A stretch of 64,000 nt of DNA from Gp6-AA40 sp963741135 (GCA_963741135.1 CAVUHC010000002.1:372001-436000); one strand, 5' to 3'; counted from the stretch's first letter, positions 46,195-59,175 are shown. Numbers and translations: made by a program. The notes: a model not told the origin generated them from the sequence alone.

Positions 46195-46998
46195 ATGTCT
46201 AGACGGAACGGAAAGCTTCTCGCCTTGACGATCGCTGCCCTGGCAGTGGTGCTCGATCCACGGGCGGCAGGTGCACAGGATTTCTCACTTCAGATCGGGA
46301 ACGGCCTGGTGACACTTGTCGCTCGTGACGCCCCGGTTCCGCAGATCCTCGACCGATGGGCGCAGATTGGTGGCACGACGTTCGTCAACCGCGAAAGCAC
46401 AAAAGGCGCCTTGGTGACGCTCCAGCTCAATGAAGTCCCGGAAAGGACGGCGCTGGCGATTCTCCTACGCGACGTTGGTGGCTACATCCTTGCGGAACGG
46501 CTCGAGCCAGGCCAAGGCACGTCTGCCATCGACCGGGTTCTGCTTTTCCCGCGCACGCCGACCGCGGCCCAGCCGCAACCGAGCTCGTTGGTCGTCCCGC
46601 CGGACCTCACTGGTCGTTCCGTAGGGGCGCTTCAGGCTGATCTATCCGAGGAGCCACGGCCGGTGAATGTGGAGGGGGGACTGATCGTTGACCCTGGTGA
46701 AATGAACCATGGTGTAGGCGTGCCGCCAGGTTCGCCTATGCCATGGATCCGTCCGGGTGAGGGTGGACCGGCGGCTGAAACACTGGCGCAATCCGCTGCT
46801 AGCACCCCGGGAGGCACTGGCGCGCAAACAAAGCCTGGCCAGTTCGCAAACCCGTACGGACTTGGTGGAAGCGCGCGTCCCGGAGAAATCTCAACCGTAC
46901 CCCGCCGGGACGAATCCGCACGGCCGCGACCAGATCCGCCGGAATCACAGCCGCAGCAAGCCGCGCCAGAATCACTTGCGCAGCCGGACCAGCGATAA
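46195..46998 (+). CDS. Secreted protein with secretin/STN-like N-terminal domain, function unknown
   Basis: A 267-residue exported protein. The signal peptide ends AAGAQ; then about 85 residues (VTLVARDAPVPQILDRWAQI to ILLRDVGGYIL) look like the short domain found at the N terminus of secretins and TonB receptors. The remainder is a Pro/Gly/Gln-rich, low-complexity tail rich in PEEP-like and RPDPPES segments with no predicted fold. The ATG at 46195 is chosen by the signal peptide; no ribosome site is seen. Converges on the cyclase gene at 47025. Confidence 0.62.
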   Translation: MSRRNGKLLALTIAALAVVLDPRAAGAQDFSLQIGNGLVTLVARDAPVPQILDRWAQIGGTTFVNRESTKGALVTLQLNEVPERTALAILLRDVGGYILAERLEPGQGTSAIDRVLLFPRTPTAAQPQPSSLVVPPDLTGRSVGALQADLSEEPRPVNVEGGLIVDPGEMNHGVGVPPGSPMPWIRPGEGGPAAETLAQSAASTPGGTGAQTKPGQFANPYGLGGSARPGEISTVPRRDESARPRPDPPESQPQQAAPESLAQPDQR

Positions 46999-47024
46999 GC
47001 ATCCGCGATAAAAGCAGCATCTTC

Positions 47025-48227
47025 TCATCGCATCGCGGCCGCCGCCGACGGCGATGCGCGTGCGGTCATACGCGGTGCCCCGCGACGCACGAGTGACTCG
47101 ATCGCCCCTGCGACTCGCGATTCATCCATGTTCGTCACTTCGAAGCTGTGCCCGATTCCGCGAAGCAACGTTACGTGAAGTTCGCCGCCGAGGTGCTCTC
47201 GGAATTCTCTCAAGCCACGCATCAGCGTGTACGTGCCATCTGCCTCGCGCGCCTGCAATGCCTCATCTGACAGCATGAATCCGATCGCCTCGAGCAGTCG
47301 GAGGATGCGTTCGAGCGACACACGATCGAGGTATCCCATGGCTGTCGCGTACGTGAGGTCGAGCGCCATGCCGATGGCAACGGCCTCACCGTGTCGAAGT
47401 CTATGGCTGGTCATCGATTCGAGCTTGTGCGCCGCCCAGTGCCCAAAGTCCAGCGGTCGTGCGCTCCCGAGCTCGAACGGATCGCCGTTGCCGCAGATGT
47501 GCTCGAGATGCAGCTCGGCGGAACGTTGAACGATGGCCGCCATGACATCGGGATTGCCACGTGTGATGGCGTCCGCGTTGGCTTCCAGATATGCGTAAAA
47601 CGCACGATCGCGGAGCAAGGCCACTTTGATCGCCTCCGACACTCCGGCGATCCTGTCGCGCCGATCCAGCGACTGAAGAAAATCGAGATCGTTGATGACC
47701 GCAAACGGCGGGACGAACGTGCCGATAAAGTTCTTCTTTCCAAACAGATTCACGCTGTTCTTCACCGCAAACCCGGAATCCGCCTGGGCGAGTACGGTCG
47801 TTGGCAGTCGAACCGTCCGCACGCCTCGATGGGCGATCGCGGACGCAAACGACACCATGTCCAGCACAGCGCCACCGCCAATCACCGTCACGAACGACTG
47901 CCGATCCAACCCGACATCGTTGATTCGCTCGAGGATCCGGAAGCAGTGCGTCACATCGTTCTTAATCGCTTCACCTCCGGGCACAAGCACCGGAGCGCAG
48001 ACCAGCTCCAATGCCTCAGGCCTTGCGGCGAAATATCCTTCGATACGAGAAATCAGCGACGGATGCGCGTGGGCAACATGATCGTCGGCGACGACGAGCA
48101 CGCGATGACGGCGGTCGCCTTCGAGCGACTGAATCGTCTCTGCGAAGAGCGGGTTTCGCGTCTCCCACACCGCTCTGGTGAAAGTGACGGGAAACTTGAA
48201 TGGAACTGAAAACCCGTGATTCGACAC
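47025..48227 (-). CDS. Sugar-phosphate cyclase, EboD/3-dehydroquinate-synthase-like
   Basis: A 400-residue enzyme of the dehydroquinate synthase superfamily. The NAD site is VIGGGAVLDMVSFASAIAHR, substrate and metal residues lie in AVKNSVNLFGKKNF, the AEAIK-like SEAIKVALLRD, and the metal-binding HRLRHGEAVAIGMALD; also DPFELGSARPLDFGHWAAHK. The latter phrases are typical of the EboD group rather than AroB. Other ebo genes are not adjacent. The frame is open to 48314; I prefer the GTG at 48227 with GAGG upstream, just before the conserved VPFKFPVTFTRAV. May make a cyclitol precursor. Confidence 0.82.
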   Translation of the reverse strand: MSNHGFSVPFKFPVTFTRAVWETRNPLFAETIQSLEGDRRHRVLVVADDHVAHAHPSLISRIEGYFAARPEALELVCAPVLVPGGEAIKNDVTHCFRILERINDVGLDRQSFVTVIGGGAVLDMVSFASAIAHRGVRTVRLPTTVLAQADSGFAVKNSVNLFGKKNFIGTFVPPFAVINDLDFLQSLDRRDRIAGVSEAIKVALLRDRAFYAYLEANADAITRGNPDVMAAIVQRSAELHLEHICGNGDPFELGSARPLDFGHWAAHKLESMTSHRLRHGEAVAIGMALDLTYATAMGYLDRVSLERILRLLEAIGFMLSDEALQAREADGTYTLMRGLREFREHLGGELHVTLLRGIGHSFEVTNMDESRVAGAIESLVRRGAPRMTARASPSAAAAMR

Positions 48228-48470
48228 TCCGACCTCATGCCCAAAGATGACTTCGCGATTGAGAACGCTCACTGATCTAAACGAGCATCTCAGGGGTAGC
48301 AATTGGGTTGCCACGGCAGAGCCACGAAAGGGCGGAATTACAGTGGATTTACGTTTGAATCACCCAGATCCGCAACGACATAAGTCCGCGAAAAGGAGAC
48401 ATTCTTCGTGGCCGGGGAGCGCCGCGTTCTACTCACCGTCCACGCGCTACCACCCGAAAGTAGCGGCCGT
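48228..48470. other. Intergenic region upstream of the cyclase gene
   Basis: Holds the upstream part of the cyclase control region (minus strand) and ends at the terminator of the PEP-CTERM gene. Nothing else seen. Confidence 0.35.
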
Positions 48471-48509
48471 ACAAACAAAATCCCGCGGGAGGCCGAAGCC
48501 TCCAGCGGG
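48471..48509 (-). terminator. Rho-independent terminator of the PEP-CTERM gene
   Basis: On the minus strand CCCGCTGGAGGC pairs with GCCTCCCGCGGG (one mismatch) around a TTCG tetraloop, followed by ATTTTGTTTGT. Confidence 0.85.
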
Positions 48510-48569
48510 AACTGAATATGTCAACTTCCAACGGGCGCGGTCGGGTCAGCCCGCAGTTACACAGACGGC

Positions 48570-49241
48570 CTAGGCGCGCGACTGCATCTGACGCCGGCGC
48601 CTCACGACCAAGACAGCGACACCGGTGCCGAGCAGAGCCAGGGACGCCGGTTCCGGAACAGCATCTTGTTGAGCGCACCGATCACCCGGCGTCTGCGGAT
48701 CATCCACACAGACGCTGCCGGAGACGGCACCAGCGGCGATCACTCCAAGGCCGGTGTAATCCGACAGGAAAACCCCGGTCAGCGGAGAGACGGCAAGTGT
48801 CAGCGGGCTAAGCCCCTCGGTCAGTCCTGTGAAGCTCACTCTGGCCAGCGTAAATCCTGTGCCTTCGGCCAACTTCAGGTTTGCTTCGCTAATGAGCCCG
48901 TCTGCCAGGAAATAAAGACTCAGTGGAGATCCGGCTCCCCCGGTGAAACCTGGGCTCAGGTCGAGTGGCAGCGGTCCCATCTTTCCGTCAGGATCGTTGG
49001 TGTAGCTATCCGGAGCCCCCAGGATTGCGTTGGTGAACGACAATAGCAGCGAGAACCCACCAACAGTCTCGCCTGCCAAGAGGCCGCTGAGCACGATGTC
49101 GACGTTCGCCGTGCCACCCGGAGCGATGGTCTGAGTTGCCGGCAGCACAGTTATCGTCGCGCCTTCGGAATTCCCGACGAAACTGACTCCGACGACTGCT
49201 ACCGCGACCAGAAGCCGCGCTACCTTACGAATACTTGTCAT
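48570..49241 (-). CDS. PEP-CTERM protein with a cohesin-like domain
   Basis: A 223-residue exported protein. A signal peptide (ending NSEGA) is followed by a cohesin-like beta-sandwich: APGGTANVDIVLSGL, VGGFSLLLSFTNAILG and LARVSFTGLTEGLSPLTLAV match the strand pattern of type I cohesins. Then a short linker with two Cys, and the exosortase tail VPEPASLALLGTGVAVLVV followed by RRRRQ from residue 195. GGAG six bases before the ATG at 49241 fixes the start. The next gene upstream on the same strand encodes a dockerin-ended protein, a likely binding partner. Confidence 0.85.
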   Translation of the reverse strand: MTSIRKVARLLVAVAVVGVSFVGNSEGATITVLPATQTIAPGGTANVDIVLSGLLAGETVGGFSLLLSFTNAILGAPDSYTNDPDGKMGPLPLDLSPGFTGGAGSPLSLYFLADGLISEANLKLAEGTGFTLARVSFTGLTEGLSPLTLAVSPLTGVFLSDYTGLGVIAAGAVSGSVCVDDPQTPGDRCAQQDAVPEPASLALLGTGVAVLVVRRRRQMQSRA

Positions 49242-49287
49242 GTCTGTCTCCAAAAAAGCGACTATCGGGCCCGATGGGAACGGATGA

Positions 49288-49302
49288 GCAAAACGCTCTC
49301 CC
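49288..49302 (-). promoter_or_regulatory. Sigma-54-like promoter of the cohesin-like PEP-CTERM gene
   Basis: Minus strand GGGAGAGCGTTTTGC: the GG and TTGC of a -24/-12 element in correct spacing, but GGGA instead of TGGC. It is 47 bases before the ATG, the same distance as at the better matches. Confidence 0.5.
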
Positions 49303-49437
49303 GATTCAGACCAACGTTTTAGGCGACAATAACTCGTTGATATTCAACGCTTTCGCCGCTATTCAACCTGCTGCCTGACCACATAAATCCTCAAGGATGG
49401 CGACTTCGGTTCGTTGTCCCGGCCATGAGGGAGTTTA

Positions 49438-49466
49438 GGGGCGCCCAAAATTTCAAAGGCGCCCCC
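49438..49466 (-). terminator. Hairpin downstream of the dockerin-protein gene
   Basis: GGGGCGCC pairs with GGCGCCCC around an A/T-rich loop of about 12 bases, nine bases after the stop at 49475. Only a weak T tract follows. Confidence 0.55.
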
Positions 49467-49474
49467 AGACTTCG

Positions 49475-51562
49475 CTAGTTATTACCCACCGGTCCCAAAC
49501 GCAATTGGCAATACCGGGCATCAGCAACGTTGATCACTCCGTCGCTGTTGCCATCGCGTGGGTCTGTCGGCCCGGACGCCGTCTGTCCGTTCGCGTTTCG
49601 AATGTTGATAAGGTCCATCATGTCGACGACTTTATCGTCGTTGGTATCGCATTTCGTACCCCCAGCGAGCACCCAATGCTTCGTCAGGATGTTGGACCCA
49701 AAGGTTCCGATAAATGCCTGAATGGTGTCGTTGCCGGCGCCGTTGTTATCGTGGTATGTGAACGCGACCTTTCCGTCCGCGCCCGTTACGCACGACGCAG
49801 GAACACACAACGACGGAGCGATATTTCCAAAATTCTGTCCCAGAACGGTGAAGGTGATGGTTGCACCCTGGACAGGGCTTCCAGTGTTGCTCTGAGCGAA
49901 GGCCGTCACCGTGTGGTTAGTGCCAACCAGATTGGTGTCCGTGAGCTGCGACAGACCGACTGTCGAGAACAGATCCGGATCAGGCAGGACAAGAGCAACC
50001 GGTGCCAGGATCAGTTCGGCAAGTCCCGTCTGAGCAGGGAGATTGGTGGTCTGACTTGAAAACGATATCGACCAGCTGCCGCCGCTCGTGGACGTCGGAG
50101 ACGTCTGATTCGCAATCAGGTAGTCGACATAATCGGCATACCAGTCGCCTGCGGGGATCGCGCCAGGGCCTGCCAAGCGGGCGACACCAGGCAGGGTCTG
50201 AACGCCGTACAGTTTCAGCCCCTTGAAAACGTTGAACATCCCGTACCCGCAGCCCTTGTTGTACGTTCCGTTCTGACAGACAAATGACTGGCCCGTCGCC
50301 TGGTTATTCCATCTATCGCTGATCCACGTCTTCGCATTTGTCACGTCTGCGTGGCCAGCCGGATACCCGCCGAAGAACATCCCCTGAAGGCCCACACCGG
50401 TTTTTGCAACGTTGACAGAATTGTTCGAGGCGCGATTGGCGTCCGCCTGATAGTCGAACGAGCCGTCGTTGTTGATGTGATTCACCAGAGCATGAGCCGG
50501 GGCGTTCCACTGCGTCTGCACCCAGGCCGGTATGATCGCGCCTGCGTTGGCTGCGTCCAAAATCGCGAGCATGTTCCAGCCAATCGTGGAACCGTCAGAA
50601 GTCTGAGCGCTATTGAGCTGGTACCACCATCCGCCTTTGCCATTGGTGGAGTTGTTATCAATCTGACCCCACGCTTGGGCGTTGCTCGTCCGCTGGAGAA
50701 TCTCGCCGAGACTCTTTCCGACGACGTAGCCGGCGTTGTTGGTGCCGGGGATTCCCGCCACGAGACGACTAGCAGCACCGCTCCCCGCGATGGACAGGAT
50801 AGCGAGTCCCGTTTCGTACCCTGAATCGCCTTGATCGTTTGCGATAAGCCCTGCGCAAGGCGGTGGCTCAATCCCTGGCCCCACGCAGGGGTCATCGCCT
50901 TGAGGCGTCAGGCCCAGGGTCTGCCTGCTAAGCCGGTCGAGCACGTAATTCAGCCCGCGCTGCACGGCGTACTTGGGGTAAATACCCACCGGAGTGGTCT
51001 GGTTGTTGGGCAGACGGTAGCCTTGGTTCTCGAAGGCAAGCGTCACAATCGACGTAAAAGGAGCTACGAAATTTCCCCAGGTCGTCGTCGCGGTCGTATC
51101 AAAAGTCGTCCGGGCTGTCTGAGAAAACCACAGATACCTCAGCCCGTCCTGAATCGCGCGATTGATGTTGAGGTTGCGGAGCGCTTCCGGGGTGAGCGAC
51201 GCCGCGTTGTACACGTTGACCACCACTGTCGCGAGCTCACCCGGACAACCGGGAATGATCGCGCCGGCGCCCACACACAGCTGCACGGTGTAGGTGTTGG
51301 CAAGGGGGTACGTGTGGTTGAAAGCGATGTACGAACGGTCCGTTACGTTTCCGCTGGCCGTGCCGTCGCCGTAGTCGATGAAATACGCGGTTCCGTTGGC
51401 CTGCGTGGTAATGCCCCAGACGACCTCCGACACGCCGGTCAGATAGTCACGCTTGGGCATCAATAGCGTCTCTGCCGACGCCGCCGAAGCGGAAATAAGA
51501 AATAACAGCGCGATCAGCCAGCCGAATCGGACGGCGCGCTTGCATTTCGTCGAGCTACTCAT
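49475..51562 (-). CDS. Secreted alpha-toroid protein with Ig-like and dockerin-like C-terminal domains
   Basis: A 695-residue exported protein. After a signal peptide (to about residue 31, SASAASA) there is a PKD-like domain (DYGDGTASGNVTD to FNHTYPLANTYTV). A helical prenyltransferase/squalene-cyclase-type toroid follows (AVQRGLNYVLDRL, DQGDSGYETGLAILSIAG, WGQIDNNSTNGKGGWWYQL). An invasin/Big-like Ig domain (TVTAFAQSNTGSPVQGATIT) is next. The end is a dockerin-like duplication: DTNDDKVVDMMDLINIR and DGNSDGVINVADARYCQL. GGAG seven bases before the ATG at 51562 gives the start. No PEP-CTERM; attachment may be through the dockerin. Confidence 0.8.
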   Translation of the reverse strand: MSSSTKCKRAVRFGWLIALLFLISASAASAETLLMPKRDYLTGVSEVVWGITTQANGTAYFIDYGDGTASGNVTDRSYIAFNHTYPLANTYTVQLCVGAGAIIPGCPGELATVVVNVYNAASLTPEALRNLNINRAIQDGLRYLWFSQTARTTFDTTATTTWGNFVAPFTSIVTLAFENQGYRLPNNQTTPVGIYPKYAVQRGLNYVLDRLSRQTLGLTPQGDDPCVGPGIEPPPCAGLIANDQGDSGYETGLAILSIAGSGAASRLVAGIPGTNNAGYVVGKSLGEILQRTSNAQAWGQIDNNSTNGKGGWWYQLNSAQTSDGSTIGWNMLAILDAANAGAIIPAWVQTQWNAPAHALVNHINNDGSFDYQADANRASNNSVNVAKTGVGLQGMFFGGYPAGHADVTNAKTWISDRWNNQATGQSFVCQNGTYNKGCGYGMFNVFKGLKLYGVQTLPGVARLAGPGAIPAGDWYADYVDYLIANQTSPTSTSGGSWSISFSSQTTNLPAQTGLAELILAPVALVLPDPDLFSTVGLSQLTDTNLVGTNHTVTAFAQSNTGSPVQGATITFTVLGQNFGNIAPSLCVPASCVTGADGKVAFTYHDNNGAGNDTIQAFIGTFGSNILTKHWVLAGGTKCDTNDDKVVDMMDLINIRNANGQTASGPTDPRDGNSDGVINVADARYCQLRLGPVGNN

Positions 51563-51751
51563 GTTTCGTCTCCATTTAATGGCTTCTATCGTTGTCAGAT
51601 CGGCTGCGCTCAGTTGCACCGCGCTTCAGTACTCGAGCCGTGGTCACGATGGGCTCAAAAACCTCGCGCTTCGAAGGCCCAAGCCCTCACGAGCCAACGT
51701 GCTCGAGGTCCGGGGCGGACAATCGCGGTATCTTTTTTCACAAGATCGCTT

Positions 51752-51806
51752 CTGGTCAAGTAAAACCTGTGCGTTCTCTAATAAGACCTGTGCGTTCTTT
51801 GACCAG
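51752..51806 (-). promoter_or_regulatory. Leader structure: inverted arms enclosing two direct repeats
   Basis: CTGGTCAA (51752-51759) and its exact complement TTGACCAG (51799-51806) enclose two copies of ACCTGTGCGTTCT (51765-51777 and 51786-51798) spaced 21 bases. It lies just downstream of the -24/-12 element at 51827 in the leader of the dockerin gene. It could be a protein-binding site or an RNA structure. Confidence 0.5.
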
Positions 51807-51826
51807 CTATCCCAGCTGTAGCGGTA

Positions 51827-51841
51827 GCAAGTGCGCTGCCA
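51827..51841 (-). promoter_or_regulatory. Sigma-54 (-24/-12) promoter of the dockerin-protein gene
   Basis: Minus strand TGGCAGCGCACTTGC is a perfect TGGC-N7-TTGC. The distance to the ATG at 51562 is long (about 265 bases). The rest of the intergenic stretch 51563-52035 is AT-richer than the genes and holds only the leader structure listed separately. Confidence 0.6.
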
Positions 51842-52035
51842 CTAAATTCTCAATATATTCAGTGTTTTTTGAGATCCTTCCGTCGACAAGGAATATGGTG
51901 AGCAGACTGAAGTCCGCTGGTTGTCAGCAATCGAGGCTCATTGCGTGACATCTAATCAGCGACTGGACGACCGTTGCACAGGTTGAGCGGACGGGAGACG
52001 CCGCTGCAATAAGCACCCTCTTCACCCGCGCGTAC

Positions 52036-52070
52036 ACAAAAAAAGCCCGCTTCACTTGTGAAGCGGGCTT
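52036..52070 (-). terminator. Rho-independent terminator of a PEP-CTERM gene
   Basis: On the minus strand AAGCCCGCTTCAC pairs perfectly with GTGAAGCGGGCTT, followed by a run of T. It starts 20 bases after the stop at 52090. Confidence 0.92.
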
Positions 52071-52089
52071 CGGAAGAAACAATCGCAGG

Positions 52090-52887
52090 TCAGCTTCGAC
52101 GACGCCTTGCGCGAGCGGCCACGATGCCCGCCAGTCCGGCACCGAAGAGGAGCAAGGACGCCGGCTCTGGAACCGCGTTCGCTCGGCCGAGCGACGCCTC
52201 AAACGCGAGCTCGTTCGGCGCGTAGATGGTTCTAAACGCGGCTGGATTTGCGCCGGACAAGTAGAAGTCCAGAGGAATCGTCGAGTAGTAGACGAATCCG
52301 AGGCCGAGCGGGTAATAGAAATCGACGATATTGTTGGCGTTTCCGTCGTTGAAAATCGGGACCGCGCCAGCGGGCAGCGAGGCTAGGCTCGCATAACCGT
52401 GATTTGAGAAGTTGCCACCATCGAGCGACGCATTGTTGATGACGCCGCCGGGGCCATTCGTGACCAACGTGCCATTCGTGGAGATGTCAATGCTCGCACT
52501 GAAGTTGCTCGTGAAGCTGATCGCAGCCCCCCCCGGCAGGTACGTGTTTGCATCGGCGGTGCCCTGCGTCACGTTGCGATCGTGAAACGAGAGAACTCCG
52601 CCGCCCGTGACGAAGGCCAGGATGGCCGCCTGATTGTTGAGCACTTGGGCGTCCGGGTTGCCGTTGGCACCGTTCAGGATCCACAGAACGTCCAACCCCA
52701 CCAAATCCGGGGCGGTAAGGCCGGCAAGCGCGACGCCGATGTTTCCCGACGCAGTGATTGCGGTCTGTCCCGCGGCGCCAACAGCGGCATTGGACTGGTA
52801 CAAGCCTATCGTCGCCGCTGACGCGGGGTCGGGAGCCAGCAAGATCCCCACGAGAACAATGAAGGCACCCACGAATGGCTTACGCAT
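52090..52887 (-). CDS. PEP-CTERM sorting-signal protein
   Basis: A 265-residue exported protein. Signal peptide ends DPASA; the body has a Rossmann- or flavodoxin-like look early (DVLWILNGANGNPDAQVLNN, AILAFVTGGGVLSFHDRNV), resembling the ThuA/GATase-like fold of some PEP-CTERM proteins, then beta-rich sequence (GLGFVYYSTIPLDFYLSG). The tail is VPEPASLLLFGAGLAGIVAA followed by RARRRRS from residue 239. The ATG at 52887 follows GAGGAGAGG; an upstream open frame to 53046 is not protein-like. Its own promoter and terminator make it a single-gene unit. Confidence 0.92.
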   Translation of the reverse strand: MRKPFVGAFIVLVGILLAPDPASAATIGLYQSNAAVGAAGQTAITASGNIGVALAGLTAPDLVGLDVLWILNGANGNPDAQVLNNQAAILAFVTGGGVLSFHDRNVTQGTADANTYLPGGAAISFTSNFSASIDISTNGTLVTNGPGGVINNASLDGGNFSNHGYASLASLPAGAVPIFNDGNANNIVDFYYPLGLGFVYYSTIPLDFYLSGANPAAFRTIYAPNELAFEASLGRANAVPEPASLLLFGAGLAGIVAARARRRRS

Positions 52888-52960
52888 CGGTCCTCTCCTC
52901 ATAACCCCAAACACGCGGCCAACTCTGTCGACGCAGGGGTCAGTGTGAGAGTCCCACAAA

Positions 52961-52975
52961 GCAATACAACTACCA
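52961..52975 (-). promoter_or_regulatory. Sigma-54 (-24/-12) promoter of a PEP-CTERM gene
   Basis: Minus strand TGGTAGTTGTATTGC: TGG and TTGC in exact spacing, one deviation (T for C). It is 74 bases before the ATG at 52887. Confidence 0.68.
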
Positions 52976-53110
52976 GCACCGTCACGATCACTGCTCCACC
53001 CTGTCAATATCGCTAAACCATTGACACACGGTCTCTTGCGATCCAAGCCTGGGACAAACCTCGGGGTCCGACCAGCATTCCGGAAGTCGCCACGGCTTCA
53101 GCTAGCGCTA

Positions 53111-53160
53111 GTAAAAGCTGCCGGTGGGGCGACTAGTAAGAGCTGCCGGTGGGGCGACTA
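53111..53160 (+). repeat. Two tandem 25-base repeats
   Basis: Units 53111-53135 and 53136-53160 differ at one base (AGTAAAAGCT versus AGTAAGAGCT). They share GCCGGTGGGGCGACT. Located between the rRNA operon terminator and the PEP-CTERM promoter; role unknown. Confidence 0.8.
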
Positions 53161-53237
53161 GATGAGGGTTCGGGGAACTCGCGTCATCGGGGAACACGAG
53201 ACTAGGGCGCACAAAGAAAGAACCGCCGGGGCGTAAA

Positions 53238-53275
53238 ACGAAAAAGGCCCGCCGCGATTCCTCGCAACGAGCCTT
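53238..53275 (-). terminator. Terminator of the rRNA operon
   Basis: On the minus strand AAGGCTCGTTGCG pairs with CGCGGCGGGCCTT over 13 positions (three G-U), loop AGGAAT, then a T run. It lies 18 bases after the 5S gene. Confidence 0.85.
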
Positions 53276-53292
53276 CATCACCGTAGAACAAA

Positions 53293-53410
<118 letters not shown>

Positions 53411-53808
53411 AACTTGGTCATTCGCGATTAGTGATTGGCGATTGGTGATTTTTGAGAATCACGAATCAGGAACCATTGAATCGCAAATGAATCTTGATTG
53501 CCTGGGGTCCGACAATGCGGAGCGCAGCTATCAGCGACGCCTCGTCGCATTGCCGATCGTCCCAGACTATCTTCGGACCGCCAGAAACGTTCGCGGTCCT
53601 CAGATAGTCTCGCTATCTACCGGAACGGCTTAACGCCGTTTCTTAGGATCACCAACGCCACGAGGCGGCCCGCTATGTTTGTCAAAGAACCGAACTTGTC
53701 TCGCCGAAGTTCGCATGTATTCCACACGCGCGAACGAAGGCGGACAACTGAATACCCTGCAAACGGTAGTTCCCGTCAGTCCATGCACACACAGGGAAAG
53801 AAAAGAAT
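53411..53808 (-). other. 23S-5S spacer with hairpins and boxA-like site
   Basis: About 400 bases, unusually long for a 23S-5S spacer. It contains a boxA-like GGTTCTTTGACAA (53679-53691), one arm of the 23S processing stem (53743-53771), a large hairpin (AGACTATCT...AGATAGTCT, with GGACCGC/GCGGTCC inside, 53564-53610), a smaller CTACCGGAACG-type hairpin (53618-53647), and a low-complexity GATTAGTGATTGGCGATTGG stretch near 53426. Confidence 0.7.
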
Positions 53809-56796
<2,988 letters not shown>

Positions 56797-56905
56797 ACAA
56801 ATGTGTGAACTCACTCGAATTCAAACTTGAAGTTGCACTTCTTACTTTGAACTTTGGTGAGCTCCCCTCTTCTTTCAACACTGCGTGTGTTGTGGTTCTG
56901 AAAAG

Positions 56906-56934
56906 AACTACCGTTTGCAGGATATTCAGTTGTC
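56906..56934 (-). other. 23S processing stem, 5' arm (partner at 53743-53771)
   Basis: These 29 bases are the reverse complement of 53743-53771 with one mismatch, so in the transcript they pair across the whole 23S gene, as in RNase III processing stems. The arm overlaps a boxA-like GGTTCTTTGACAA (56930-56942). Confidence 0.8.
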
Positions 56935-57065
56935 AAAGAACCCGCCGTCGCTGCCAGTGGCAGCTTCGGCGAGGCAAGCCGCGTATGCGACCCGCCAATC
57001 TCGTTCACCGTGCCCTGCCTAGCCGACGCCTCGCATTACGCGAAGCCTCTAGGCGAGGCAAAGGC

Positions 57066-57141
57066 TGGTGGAGAATACCGGGCTCGAACCGGTGACCTCC
57101 TGGTTGCAAACCAGGCGCTCTCCCAGCTGAGCTAATTCCCC
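57066..57141 (-). tRNA. tRNA-Ala (TGC)
   Basis: 76 bases including an encoded CCA. Minus strand starts GGGGAATTAGCTCAGCTGGG; anticodon loop TTTGCAA gives TGC; T-loop GGTTCGAGCC; acceptor ends ATTCTCCACCA. The G3-T70 pair (G-U), the alanine identity element, is present. Confidence 0.96.
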
Positions 57142-57327
57142 GTTTTGTTTGTCCGTGCTATTGAGCGTGCGTTGGTGGGTTGAAGAGGAAGGTTCGCGAC
57201 CGAATCGTCTGTCTTCTAACTACCACGCACTAAGCATTCACCAACAAGCAACTCCTAGGGTTTTAATCTACGAAACGTCTTGCTTTCTACCGGAACGACT
57301 CCGCGTCGTTCCTCAGGCGTTTCTGAA

Positions 57328-59175
<1,848 letters not shown>

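Noticed and set aside
49475..51562. Possible terpene cyclase activity of the toroid domain
   Set aside because: The protein is exported and lacks the DXDD or DDXXD acid motifs of cyclases.
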